DNA of 64,000 bases from Sinobacterium norvegicum (GTDB lineage: Bacteria > Pseudomonadota > Gammaproteobacteria > Pseudomonadales > Sinobacteriaceae), in assembly GCF_923077115.1 (NCBI RefSeq), contig NZ_CAKLPX010000001.1, forward strand, positions 1,674,001 to 1,738,000. The letters are read 5' to 3'. Each line of letters starts with the position of its first letter. Position 1 is the stretch's first letter. The notes under the pieces are model-generated. The model was not told the origin of the DNA and ran no database searches. It saw nothing but the letters and a program-made list of their open reading frames with translations. The position numbers were made by a program, and so were the translations under genes. Below are positions 28,886 to 37,577 of this stretch, in pieces.

Positions 28886-29640
28886 GTACTGATATCAACG
28901 ATCAACAAATGCTGCGCTACAGTCGTCAAATCATGCTCGACGATATCGATATTGCCGGCCAAGAGAAGCTACTCGCCGCCACGGTTTTGGTGGTCGGTGC
29001 CGGTGGTCTTGGCTGCCCCGCGGCATTGTACTTAGCCTCTGCCGGCATCGGCAAACTCATCATCGCCGACGACGACCACGTCGAACTTTCCAATCTACAA
29101 CGCCAGATTGCTCACGGCGATAACGATGTTAACAAGGCCAAGGTAGAGTCGCTGGCCGATTCTATCGCTGCCATCAACCCTGAGATCGAAGTCGAGTGCT
29201 TCGACCGTCGACTTCAGGGTGATGCGCTATATGCCAATGTGGCCAAGGCCGATATCGTGGTTGATTGCAGCGATAACTTTCAAACCCGATTTGCCCTCAA
29301 CGCCGCCTGTGTCAGCGAGAAAAAACCGCTGATCAGCGGTGCCGCAATTCGCATGGAAGGGCAGGTGTCAGTCTTTCATGGCAGCCAGAATGATCAACCC
29401 TGTTATCGTTGCCTGTACAGTGAGCAGGATGGCGAGGACCTCAACTGCTCGACCAATGGTGTGCTGGCGCCTCTGGTCGGCATTATTGGTTCTATACAAG
29501 CCTTTGAAACCCTTAAGCTGATTGTTGGCTTTGGCGAATCACTGGCTGGACGGTTACTGATTTTTGACGGTAAATACCTGGAGTGGCGAGAACTAAAAAT
29601 CAGCAAAGACCCAGCCTGCCCAATATGCCAGCAGGACTAA
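28882..29640 (+). CDS. moeB: HesA/MoeB/ThiF family adenylyltransferase
   Basis: A 252-residue E1-like enzyme that adenylates the C-terminal glycine of a sulfur-carrier protein such as MoaD or ThiS. GAGGLGCPAALYLASAG binds ATP. Zn-binding Cys pairs are visible as CYRC and, near the C-terminus, CPIC. The gene follows prmC with a four-base overlap, as in Pseudomonas, where it is annotated moeB. Whether it serves molybdopterin, thiamine or both is not settled by sequence. Confidence 0.9.
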   Translation: MSTDINDQQMLRYSRQIMLDDIDIAGQEKLLAATVLVVGAGGLGCPAALYLASAGIGKLIIADDDHVELSNLQRQIAHGDNDVNKAKVESLADSIAAINPEIEVECFDRRLQGDALYANVAKADIVVDCSDNFQTRFALNAACVSEKKPLISGAAIRMEGQVSVFHGSQNDQPCYRCLYSEQDGEDLNCSTNGVLAPLVGIIGSIQAFETLKLIVGFGESLAGRLLIFDGKYLEWRELKISKDPACPICQQD

Positions 29641-29672
29641 AAGGCCCAAGACAAGTTGGTCGTGGTCGAGAC

Positions 29673-31043
29673 TCAAATACTGCGTTTTTTATAGTGTTCA
29701 ATGGTCCGCTCTGTTCGCCACAGTAGGCGGGCACCGAGCGAGAACGAGGCACAGCTCAGACCAACGGCAAGACCAATCCAGAAGCCCTTCGCCCCCATCA
29801 TCGGCAGCCACCAATCGGTCATGCCGAGCACATAACCCACCGGCAGACCAATCCCCCAACAAGAGATAATGACAAAAATCAGCGCCACCCGGGTGTCTTT
29901 ATAGGCGCGCAGGGCACCATTGGCACAGGCCTGAATGGCGTCCGGCAACTGATAAATAGCGGCGTAAAATAGCAGGCCAACAGCCGCTGACTGTATCGCT
30001 GTGTCGTGAGTGTAAGCGGCGGCAATCCAGTCCCGCGCATAGAACACGAAACAGGCGGTAATCAATGCCAACACCATGCCGTAACCGATGCCGGTAAACG
30101 TAATCGCCCGCGCCTTCAGTGTCTTGCCCTGCCCGAGGGTGTGGCCGACACGAATGGTAATCGCGTTGGCCAGGCTGAGCGGTATCATAAACACCATGCC
30201 GGAGAAGTTCAGCGCAATTTGATGGGCACCGATAATGGTTGACCCCATCGGCGCAAGAATTAATGCGATGGCGGCAAACAACACCACCTCGACAAACATC
30301 GCGCCACCGATTGGCAAACCGACTTTCATAATTTCTTTAATGCGCTCGACGTCGGGTTTGGAGATTTTTTGATACAAGCCCGACGCCTTGAACTCGGCGC
30401 GCCGGCTAAAGGCAATAAACATCAGTAATTGCAGCCATAGCACAATGCCCGAGGCCAACCCGCAGCCGGCACCACCCAGCTCTGGCAGGCCAAACTTACC
30501 GTAAATCAGCGCATAGTTCAGCGGAATATTGAGTAAAAAACTAATAATACCAATGATCATGATTGGCCGCGTCTGACCCATACCCTCGGCCATGGTACGA
30601 ATAGCTAAACAGCCAATCAGGGCGGGAAACCCCATGGCAAAACCGTACAGGTATTGCTGACTGATCACCGCCATATGTGCCGGTGTATCCATAATAACCA
30701 AGACGATATCGGCGTTAAACATCATTGCCATGGCAAGAAAGGAGATTGGCAGACCGAGCCATAGCGACTGACGGGTAGACTCACCAATATCGGCAAATTT
30801 CCGGGCACCGTAATGATGTGAAGAGATCGCTGTATTACCAATCATAATCCCGGCGATAAGCAACACAATAGGCAGAGAAAGGGAGTTGCCTATTGCCACC
30901 GCCGCCAAGTCATCGGCGTGATAACGGCCAGCCATCAATGTATCGACCACCCCCATTGCCGTCTGTGCCAGCTGGGCAATCAGGATAGGTACACCCAGAG
31001 AGGTCAGCCGGAAAATCTCGGCTCGAATAAAATTAGAACGCAT
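29673..31043 (-). CDS. MATE family efflux transporter (NorM-like)
   Basis: A 456-residue inner-membrane exporter with about 12 hydrophobic segments. Cation-coupled MATE pumps of the NorM group export cationic drugs and dyes. Family features are the opening LTSLGVPILIAQLAQTAMGV followed by DTLMAGRYHADDLAAVAIG, and the mid-protein GAHQIALNFSGMVFMIPLSL. It is monocistronic and convergent with the moeB gene. Confidence 0.92.
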   Translation of the reverse strand: MRSNFIRAEIFRLTSLGVPILIAQLAQTAMGVVDTLMAGRYHADDLAAVAIGNSLSLPIVLLIAGIMIGNTAISSHHYGARKFADIGESTRQSLWLGLPISFLAMAMMFNADIVLVIMDTPAHMAVISQQYLYGFAMGFPALIGCLAIRTMAEGMGQTRPIMIIGIISFLLNIPLNYALIYGKFGLPELGGAGCGLASGIVLWLQLLMFIAFSRRAEFKASGLYQKISKPDVERIKEIMKVGLPIGGAMFVEVVLFAAIALILAPMGSTIIGAHQIALNFSGMVFMIPLSLANAITIRVGHTLGQGKTLKARAITFTGIGYGMVLALITACFVFYARDWIAAAYTHDTAIQSAAVGLLFYAAIYQLPDAIQACANGALRAYKDTRVALIFVIISCWGIGLPVGYVLGMTDWWLPMMGAKGFWIGLAVGLSCASFSLGARLLWRTERTIEHYKKRSI

Positions 31044-31120
31044 AAATCAGCTCGCAGTAACAAGGCCGACAGTATACCCTTAAACCATAATAAAACACTG
31101 TGCAAAGGCCTGTAACCCTA

Positions 31121-32599
31121 ATGAATATAGCGTTCAATTTGATCGGCGACCTAATCCTTCTACTTCTATTTCTCGCCGTTGTCGCCATCGTTGTCATTTA
31201 CATTATTGATATCCGTCAAACCAAACACGCCATCCGGCGAAATTACCCCGTCGTTGGCCGCTTCCGCTACTGGTTTGAGCATCTTGGCGAGTTCTTTCGT
31301 CAGTATTTTTTCGCCATGGACCGGGAAGAAATGCCCTTCAACCGCGCCCAGCGCTCCTGGGTATATCGCGCCGCCAAGAATGTTGATACCACGGTTGCCT
31401 TTGGCTCCAGCCGTAATTTAACCACCGTCGGCACCCCCATTTTTGTCTGCGCCCCCTTCCCCACCATGCGCAAAGACAGCCTGGAACCCAAACTCGTCAC
31501 CATCGGCCAAGGCTGTAAGCACCCTTACAGTACCGCCTCACTGTTTAATATCTCCGGCATGAGCTACGGCGCTATTTCAAAGGTTGCCATTCAGGCCTTA
31601 TCCGGAGGCGCCAAGCAAGCCGGCTGCTGGGTCAACACCGGCGAAGGTGGCGTCAGCCCATACCACCTTGAGGGGGGGGCCGACTTAGTGGTGCAAATTG
31701 GTACAGCAAAATACGGCGTGCGTGATCATGACGGCAACCTCAGCCACGATAAATTGAAACAACTGGCCCAGCATCCACAGGTTAAAATGTTTGAAATCAA
31801 ACTGTCTCAGGGCGCCAAACCCGGTAAGGGCGGAATATTACCCGGTGGCAAGGTGTCACAGGAGGTTGCCGACTTGCGCGGCATCCCCCAGGGGCAGGAT
31901 TCCATCAGCCCCAACCGCCACCCGGATATTGCCAATGTTGGCGAATTACTCGACCGTATCGACGAAATCCGCACCGTGACCGGCAAACCCGTCGGTTTTA
32001 AAACGGTTATTGGAGGTGACGAATGGCTACAAGATCTCAGCGATGAAGTCCTGCGCCGTGGCATTGCCTCCGCCCCCGACTTCATTACTGTCGACTCTGC
32101 CGATGGCGGTACCGGTGCCGCACCACAAAGCTTGATCGATTATATGGGGCTGCCGCTGAAGCAGGCACTGCCCATGGTCTGCGACAAACTGGTCGAGGCC
32201 GGATTAAAAAACCGCATCAAAGTTATAGCCTCCGGTAAGTTGATCAATCCGGCAGAGGTGGCTCTCGCCCTCTGCGTCGGTGCCGACTTTGTCGTTTCTG
32301 CCCGCGGCTTTATGTTTGCCCTCGGCTGCATCCAATCTTTACAGTGCAATAAAAACACCTGCCCTACGGGTATTGCCACCCAGGATGCCAAGTTACAGCG
32401 CGGCCTCGATCGCGCGGACAAAAGCCAGCGTGTCGCTAATTATGCCAGCCAATTGAGTTATGAGGTCGGCATGATTGCTCACTCCTGTGGTGTCCGTGAA
32501 CCCCGCCAACTGCAACGCCATCATGTTCGTATTGTCGCCGACAATGGTATGTCGCTCCGTGGCGATGAGATCTACCCCAATAAACAAAGCGCACAATAA
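31121..32599 (+). CDS. FMN-binding glutamate synthase family protein
   Basis: About 492 residues: an N-terminal membrane anchor (LIGDLILLLLFLAVVAIVVI), then a glutamate-synthase-type FMN barrel. Visible signatures are GEGGVSPYHLEGGADLVVQ, DSADGGTGAAP, and a Cys cluster CNKNTCPTG that fits the 3Fe-4S site. It lacks the glutaminase domain of true GltB, so the amino-group donor and true reaction are unknown. The open frame can start at GTG 31100, but ATG 31121 begins the membrane segment directly and is preferred. Confidence 0.88.
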   Translation: MNIAFNLIGDLILLLLFLAVVAIVVIYIIDIRQTKHAIRRNYPVVGRFRYWFEHLGEFFRQYFFAMDREEMPFNRAQRSWVYRAAKNVDTTVAFGSSRNLTTVGTPIFVCAPFPTMRKDSLEPKLVTIGQGCKHPYSTASLFNISGMSYGAISKVAIQALSGGAKQAGCWVNTGEGGVSPYHLEGGADLVVQIGTAKYGVRDHDGNLSHDKLKQLAQHPQVKMFEIKLSQGAKPGKGGILPGGKVSQEVADLRGIPQGQDSISPNRHPDIANVGELLDRIDEIRTVTGKPVGFKTVIGGDEWLQDLSDEVLRRGIASAPDFITVDSADGGTGAAPQSLIDYMGLPLKQALPMVCDKLVEAGLKNRIKVIASGKLINPAEVALALCVGADFVVSARGFMFALGCIQSLQCNKNTCPTGIATQDAKLQRGLDRADKSQRVANYASQLSYEVGMIAHSCGVREPRQLQRHHVRIVADNGMSLRGDEIYPNKQSAQ

Positions 32600-32669
32600 G
32601 CCTCCCACCAGTATTCACAAATGCTATGGTAAAGACGTTAGCAAACAACGATTAAAAGGGGTTTTTATC

Positions 32670-32825
32670 ATGATGGCTCTACTGTTCAGCCTGTTTTTCG
32701 CGGCGATGGTATGCTCTGTAATCGGTCAACGACAGGCCGCCCTCACCAGTGGCTATGTCGCGCTCATCGCCAGTAGCTTTTGGCTGCTACATCACTCCAC
32801 CGATGCTCTCAGCATCTTGTTATAG
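32670..32825 (+). CDS. DUF5993-type small membrane protein
   Basis: A 51-residue protein with two hydrophobic segments joined by a short basic loop, ending WLLHHSTDALSILL. Size and the conserved LHHxTD ending match DUF5993 proteins, which I recall as neighbours of dsbB-like genes. Here the dsbB-like ATG follows 10 bases after the stop. The start is one of two adjacent ATGs at 32670 and 32673, with AAGGGG upstream. A longer in-frame extension back to 32475 overlaps the previous gene and is not credible. Confidence 0.75.
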   Translation: MMALLFSLFFAAMVCSVIGQRQAALTSGYVALIASSFWLLHHSTDALSILL

Positions 32826-32835
32826 GAGCCTGACC

Positions 32836-33387
32836 ATGCCCAGTTTATTGCGAGATTTAAACGCTCTTGGCTTGCTCGCCGTTAGCTTTATTTTGCTCTA
32901 TGCCTTCAACGATCAATTCATTGCCGGCGAACTGCCCTGCCCGCTGTGCTTATTACAGCGCGTTGGCTTTGCCGGGGTGCTGGCTGGGTTGATGCTCAAT
33001 GTGTGTTTCGGCTGCAAACCCGCCCACTATAGCCTGGCAATATTGTCTGCAGTGTTCGGCGGCGCCGTCGCGCTACGACAAATAAGCCTCCATGTAATAC
33101 CCGGTACCCCAGCCTATGGAGCACCGTTTTTGGGCTTTCATTTTTACACTTGGGCGTTTATTTGTTTCGCTATTATCATCATCGGCCTGGCCATTATTAG
33201 CAGCTTTAACCAGCAGTATCAGACCGCTTCAGGGTTCAAGTCCTTTCGACAACAGGGGCGACTGCCTAAAGTGGCCATCGCCGTGGCACTGTTGGTCGTG
33301 TTGACCAATGCACTGGCAACCTTTGCCGAGTGTGGCCCAATGGTCTGCCCCGACAACCCAGTTGAATACTGGCTATTCAACCGTTGA
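32836..33387 (+). CDS. Disulfide bond formation protein B family
   Basis: A 183-residue inner-membrane protein with four hydrophobic segments. It has the DsbB motif CPLC at Cys35 and Cys38 followed by LLQRVGF, which in DsbB passes electrons to quinone. The second Cys pair of E. coli DsbB (C104-C130) is not obvious; instead a C-terminal CGPMVC (Cys166/171) is present, so the periplasmic mechanism may differ from the classic one. It is translated with the DUF5993 protein. I leave the symbol empty because it is one of several DsbB-like subfamilies. Confidence 0.82.
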   Translation: MPSLLRDLNALGLLAVSFILLYAFNDQFIAGELPCPLCLLQRVGFAGVLAGLMLNVCFGCKPAHYSLAILSAVFGGAVALRQISLHVIPGTPAYGAPFLGFHFYTWAFICFAIIIIGLAIISSFNQQYQTASGFKSFRQQGRLPKVAIAVALLVVLTNALATFAECGPMVCPDNPVEYWLFNR

Positions 33388-33457
33388 ACACCCGTGACGG
33401 AAGTCCACTGAGTCGTTTTCCTCAGTGGTATCCGGCACTACATTACTCCGCTGCGCA

Positions 33458-33853
33458 TTAATTTTCTGGGCAAAGTGGCGGCAAGCCACCCTTGGCCGCG
33501 GGCTTGGTCATGGTGTATTCATTCGACAGGCTGCGATGAACCTCAGTATGCCAAACACTGCCATCATCAAACTGAAAGGCGATGGCGTAATTAACCCCAT
33601 TAACTACCTGGCTTCTCGCCTCGACTATTTTGTCGAGTTTGGCCGCAATATTCATCCGCTTAACCACACTATCGAGAGCGGCCTCAGCCTCAGCGGAGAC
33701 CGGAATATTCACCCAGCCACCCGGTATCCCCTCGCCACAGGCGGGCTGTTTAGTATTTTTTGCCTGCGAGGCTGTATTACTGCCATCGCCACAGGCCAAC
33801 AAACCACTGAAAACCATTATCATGGCATAACGCTTTAGCGGGTAATCTTTCAT
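33458..33853 (-). CDS. Cystatin-like lipoprotein, putative cysteine-protease inhibitor
   Basis: A 131-residue lipoprotein (lipobox LLAC, Cys21). The mature part resembles a cystatin: a Gly pair near its N-terminus (GG 45-46), a helix (AEAALDSVVKRMNIAAKL), then RSQVVNGVNYAIAFQF with the inhibitory QxVxG loop as QVVNG (82-86), and a strand with WHTEVHRSLS. Eukaryotic cystatins block papain-like proteases with the N-terminal Gly and QxVxG loops. Cys39 and Cys128 could form a disulfide. The function as inhibitor is inference. RBS GGAG is nine bases before the ATG. Its neighbours do not suggest a target. Confidence 0.75.
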   Translation of the reverse strand: MKDYPLKRYAMIMVFSGLLACGDGSNTASQAKNTKQPACGEGIPGGWVNIPVSAEAEAALDSVVKRMNIAAKLDKIVEARSQVVNGVNYAIAFQFDDGSVWHTEVHRSLSNEYTMTKPAAKGGLPPLCPEN

Positions 33854-34015
33854 CGGACATTTCTCCGTTCACTATTGATGCCGTTAATCCTAGTCGTAAA
33901 TAATAAAATACACACCAGCAACACACTCCGAGTATGAATTACCTGCCGCTTATTGCCACTTCGTGGCAGCGCAAGCATAATAGCGCCTTTGAGACTCCCT
34001 ACGCTTGAGGTTACC

Positions 34016-34573
34016 ATGGCAAATTCGCTGCAAGACCAGCTATTGAAGGCTGGCCTAGTTGATGACAAGAAGGTCAAATCGGCCAACAAGGCGAAGAAGA
34101 AACAGAGCAAGATGGACCGCCGCGCCCGCGTTGAAACCATCGATGAGAATAAGGTTGCAGCCCAGCAAGCGCTGGCCGAAAAAGCCGACAAGGCTCGGCA
34201 GCTGAATAAAAACCTCAATGAAAAAGCGCTGAAGAAGGCAATCAACGCCCAAATCAAACAGCTGATTGAGCGCAGCAGCATTGCCAAGAACAAAGGGGAT
34301 GTCGCCTTTAACTTTACCGATGGCAGCAAAATTAAAAAGCTCTATGTGGACAACAAGATTCAGCAACAGCTGGTGCGCGGCTTACTCGCCATTGTCAAAC
34401 AGGGCGATCAGTACGAGATTATCCCCAGCCCTGTCGCCAGCAAAATTGCCGAGCGCGACAGCAACCGTATCGTATTACTCAATGAACTCAGTGATGCTGA
34501 CGACAGCGAAGCCGCAGAAGGCGAAGACGACTGGTATGGCGACTATGAAATCCCTGATGATTTAATGTGGTAA
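34016..34573 (+). CDS. DUF2058 family protein (YaiL-like)
   Basis: A 185-residue protein: an N-terminal MANSLQDQLLKAGLVDDKK helix, a Lys/Ala-rich coiled-coil (about residues 20-85), then a C-terminal domain (GDVAFNFTDGSKIKKLYVD) and an acidic tail. This architecture matches DUF2058/YaiL, reported to bind nucleoprotein or ribosomes in some species, without a settled function. The start ATG at 34016 has GAGG five bases upstream. It ends at a shared terminator with upp. Confidence 0.88.
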   Translation: MANSLQDQLLKAGLVDDKKVKSANKAKKKQSKMDRRARVETIDENKVAAQQALAEKADKARQLNKNLNEKALKKAINAQIKQLIERSSIAKNKGDVAFNFTDGSKIKKLYVDNKIQQQLVRGLLAIVKQGDQYEIIPSPVASKIAERDSNRIVLLNELSDADDSEAAEGEDDWYGDYEIPDDLMW

Positions 34574-34590
34574 AGCCATATCTAAACCAT

Positions 34591-34619
34591 AAAAAAGGCA
34601 GCTGAACGCTGCCTTTTTT
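34591..34619. terminator. Bidirectional terminator between the DUF2058 and upp genes
   Basis: The stem AAAAAAGGCAGC / GCTGCCTTTTTT with a five-base loop is an intrinsic terminator on both strands. Confidence 0.93.
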
Positions 34620-34644
34620 TATTACCTGTCATCTTAATCAACCA

Positions 34645-35271
34645 TCAGCGAGTGCCAAATATCTTATCGCCGGCATCACCGAGACCGGGCAATATATAGC
34701 CGTTTTCGTTCAAACGTTCATCGACGCTGGCGGTATAAATTTCTAAATCGGGATGTATGGCCAATACTTTTTCAATACCCTCGGGAGCAGCGACAAGGAA
34801 TAAGCCCATAATATCCTTACAACCGGCACGCTTCAAAATATTAACGGTTTCGATCAAAGTGCCCCCGGTAGCCAGCATTGGATCGATGATCAACGCCGTA
34901 CGCTGATCGATATCGCTGACCAATTTTTCGAGGTAAACCGTCGGTTCCAGTGTTTCCTCATCTCGAGCCAAACCCACCACGCTGACCTTGGCACTGGGAA
35001 TCAAGCTTAAGACACCGTCCATCATACCCACACCGGCACGTAAGATCGGGACTACAGTAAGTTTTTTACCCTTAATTTTCTCAACAGTTGTCGTGCCAGC
35101 CCAAGTATCAATACTATAACTCTCAGTCTCGAAATTACGCGTTGCCTCATAGGTCAATAGCGTGCCGAGTTCGCCGGTCAACTCTCTAAAACGTTTGGTG
35201 CTGATTTCTTTTTCCCGCAATTTTCCCAGCTTATGTTGTACTAACGGGTGACGCACTTCATGAACAGCCAT
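34645..35271 (-). CDS. upp: Uracil phosphoribosyltransferase
   Basis: A 208-residue salvage enzyme that makes UMP from uracil and PRPP. The PRPP loop [10 protein letters not shown] and the uracil-binding C-terminus ([15 protein letters not shown]) are clear. The open frame extends 30 codons upstream, but GGAG eight bases before the ATG at 35271 (MAVHEVRHP) marks the start. Confidence 0.96.
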   Translation of the reverse strand: MAVHEVRHPLVQHKLGKLREKEISTKRFRELTGELGTLLTYEATRNFETESYSIDTWAGTTTVEKIKGKKLTVVPILRAGVGMMDGVLSLIPSAKVSVVGLARDEETLEPTVYLEKLVSDIDQRTALIIDPMLATGGTLIETVNILKRAGCKDIMGLFLVAAPEGIEKVLAIHPDLEIYTASVDERLNENGYILPGLGDAGDKIFGTR

Positions 35272-35403
35272 CGAGAACACTCCAATGATTTTCGATTGTA
35301 TACGGACGCTTTTAACAGCAGTTGAATTATAGTAAGTGTAGCGCCAATTATTGCAAGTCACTTTGCGCTATCGCATTTTTTAAAAATTCTATTTTTTCAC
35401 CAT

Positions 35404-35431
35404 AAAAAAGGCAGCTGTCGCTGCCAAAAAA
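35404..35431 (-). terminator. Intrinsic terminator after the reductase gene
   Basis: On the minus strand the stem GGCAGC / GCTGCC is followed by TTTTTT, 24 bases after the reductase stop. Confidence 0.88.
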
Positions 35432-35454
35432 TCGTCATCATTTATCGCTAAACA

Positions 35455-36528
35455 CTACGCCGCATCGTCCTCTTTCATCGGGTCTTCAACATGCAACCGC
35501 TGATGCATAATGGGGCTGGTCGTGGTGTATTGTAGGTGAACTTTTTTGTCCGGCTGTAACTGCTCCTTAATGGCAAAGGCCGCCAGTGCACCCTCGTGGA
35601 AGCCGCTGAGTATCAACTTCTTCTTGCCGGGGTAGTAGTTGATATCACCGACCGCATAAATACCTGGGATCGAGGTTTGAAACTTCTCGGTATCCACTAC
35701 AACCTGGCGTTTGTGCAGCTCCAACCCCCACTGACTTAACTGACCAAGATCCGGCACCAAGCCAAAGAAAACCAGTAAATCGTCGAGCTGCAGACGGCGG
35801 GTAACGCCATCGCTGCCAGTCACCTTGATCGCGACCAAGCGCTCATCATCAAGCACCAACTCACTCACCTGTCCCTGTAAAAATTGCATTTGGTAGTCGT
35901 CACACAAACGGAACATTTTATCGACCGAGGCCTTGGCCGCGCGAAATTTTTGCGAGCGATGGATAACCACCACCGAGTTGGCAATTGGCTGTAGCGCCAG
36001 CGCCCAATCCAGGGCTGAGTCACCACCACCCAGCACGACCACATCCTTGCCACGATATTGCTCAGGGTCTTTAATGCTATACACCAGCTGCTTGCCCTCT
36101 ATCGCCTCCGCGCCTGCAGTCTTGAGCTTAACAGGCTGAAACGACCCCATGCCGGCGGCAATAATCACCGACGAGGTAAGAAACCGAGTACCGGTGTTGG
36201 TCAGCACCAAAAATCGGCCATCAGCCTGCTTATCCAGCGACACCACCTCTTGATTAAAGTGGAATACTGCCTCGAATGGCGCTATTTGTTGCAACAAATT
36301 ATCGGTCAATTGCTGGCCAGAAATCGCAGGGCAAGCCGGTATATCAAAGATTGGCTTATTCGGGTAAAGCTCAGCACATTGGCCACCGGGTTGCCCCAAA
36401 CTCTCAACCACATGGGCTCGAATGCCCAGCAGGCCAAGTTCGAATACCTGGAACAGGCCAACAGGGCCAGCTCCAATAATCAATGCTTCCGTTTCTATAA
36501 GCGTCTGCGTTGCTGTTAACTGTGTCAT
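35455..36528 (-). CDS. Thioredoxin-reductase-like ferredoxin/flavodoxin NADP+ reductase
   Basis: A 357-residue two-dinucleotide flavoprotein. The FAD motif GAGPVG sits at residues 20-25, the NADPH motif GGGDSALD in the middle, and [12 protein letters not shown] near the FAD-binding C-terminus. It has no CxxC redox pair, so it is not a true thioredoxin reductase but fits the YumC-type FNR2 group ([12 protein letters not shown]). It would move electrons between NADPH and ferredoxin or flavodoxin. It is divergent from a LysR regulator, an arrangement like fprA-finR in Pseudomonas, although FprA there belongs to a different fold subclass. Confidence 0.88.
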   Translation of the reverse strand: MTQLTATQTLIETEALIIGAGPVGLFQVFELGLLGIRAHVVESLGQPGGQCAELYPNKPIFDIPACPAISGQQLTDNLLQQIAPFEAVFHFNQEVVSLDKQADGRFLVLTNTGTRFLTSSVIIAAGMGSFQPVKLKTAGAEAIEGKQLVYSIKDPEQYRGKDVVVLGGGDSALDWALALQPIANSVVVIHRSQKFRAAKASVDKMFRLCDDYQMQFLQGQVSELVLDDERLVAIKVTGSDGVTRRLQLDDLLVFFGLVPDLGQLSQWGLELHKRQVVVDTEKFQTSIPGIYAVGDINYYPGKKKLILSGFHEGALAAFAIKEQLQPDKKVHLQYTTTSPIMHQRLHVEDPMKEDDAA

Positions 36529-36628
36529 CCTGATTCCTCGGCGATTGCGCTCTTATTGTCATGGTTTGTCGTTGTGGTTGATGACACTGTAAGTAAAGTT
36601 CTTGCATAAGAGAAATGAGTAGTTTAGA

Positions 36629-36646
36629 TTTTATTTATCAATAAAA
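36629..36646. promoter_or_regulatory. LysR-type operator candidate in the divergent promoter
   Basis: The perfect inverted repeat TTTTATT-tatc-AATAAAA lies 18 bases before the LysR start codon and about 100 bases from the reductase start. It includes the T-N11-A layout of LysR-family sites. Autoregulation and reductase control are plausible but inferred. Confidence 0.5.
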
Positions 36647-36664
36647 CTGATAAGAGGGTCCGCC

Positions 36665-37537
36665 GTGAAAATCACGTTAAAGCAACTTCGCGTCTTTGAT
36701 GCGGTGGCCCGCACCGGTAACGTCAGCCGCGCGGCCGAAACAATACCACTCAGCCAATCGGCAACCAGCATGTCGCTGGCCGATTTAGAGCAGCATCTTG
36801 GTTCTCCGCTGTTTAACCGTCACGGCAAAAAACTACAACTTAATGACTATGGCCGCTGGCTACACCCGAAAGTTCACCAACTGTTACAACAGGCCGAAGA
36901 GATAGAGCTCAGCGCACACAGCGGCGCCCTACATGGCCAGCTTATTGTCGGCGCCAGCAGCACCATTGGTAATTTTTTATTAGCCGCATTAATCGCCGAT
37001 TTTGTGCAGCAACACCCCGAGGTCGATATCCGTTTAAAGGTCGCTAACAGCGAACAAATCGTCGATGACATGGTGAATCTGCGCATCGACCTCGGCTTGA
37101 TCGAGGGTATTTGCCACAGCCATCAATTAACCGCCACGCCATGGCGCGACGACCACTTAGTCACCTTTTGCAGCCCGCAACACCCGCTGGCACAGCAGAC
37201 AAGCATCAGCCTGCAACAACTTGAAGAACAGCAATGGGTGCTGCGTGAGATAGGTTCGGGGACAAGAGAAATTTTTACCATGGCGACTCAGCAAAAGCTG
37301 CATCACCTCAAGGTTAAGCTAGAACTCGGCAATAGCCAGGCCATCAAGCAGGCTGTCAAAACCGGGCTGGGGTTAGGCTGTCTGTCGACACTGGCCATAG
37401 CCTCAGAGGTCGAACACGGCGAGCTAGTGGCGCTCTCCACCCCCGATCTGTTGATCAGCCGGGAGCTTTTTTTACTTACCGGCAACAGCCAGCATCAGAG
37501 TGAACTGAGCCTGAGCTTCCAGCACTTTATCGCCTAG
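36665..37537 (+). CDS. LysR family transcriptional regulator
   Basis: A 290-residue regulator. The winged helix-turn-helix occupies residues 1-60 (LKQLRVFDAVARTGNVSRAA) and the substrate-binding domain starts near residue 90 (GQLIVGASSTIGNFLLAALI). The sequence resembles the CysB/YeiE-like group. The start is GTG at 36665, with AGAGGG upstream. It is divergent from the ferredoxin reductase gene, which it probably controls; in Pseudomonas FinR controls fprA in a similar layout in response to redox or sulfite stress. That parallel is inference. Confidence 0.9.
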   Translation: MKITLKQLRVFDAVARTGNVSRAAETIPLSQSATSMSLADLEQHLGSPLFNRHGKKLQLNDYGRWLHPKVHQLLQQAEEIELSAHSGALHGQLIVGASSTIGNFLLAALIADFVQQHPEVDIRLKVANSEQIVDDMVNLRIDLGLIEGICHSHQLTATPWRDDHLVTFCSPQHPLAQQTSISLQQLEEQQWVLREIGSGTREIFTMATQQKLHHLKVKLELGNSQAIKQAVKTGLGLGCLSTLAIASEVEHGELVALSTPDLLISRELFLLTGNSQHQSELSLSFQHFIA

Positions 37538-37577
37538 CCATGTCAGTCGATTTAGTCGTGACAATCATGTTGATTGC

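Noticed and set aside
32475-32669. Long N-terminal extension of the DUF5993 frame
   Set aside because: It overlaps the end of the FMN glutamate-synthase-like gene in another frame and has no family character; the membrane protein begins at 32670.
33405-33428. Hairpin CCACTGAG...CTCAGTGG after the DsbB-like gene
   Set aside because: It has no T-run and an eight-base loop; too weak to call as a terminator with confidence.
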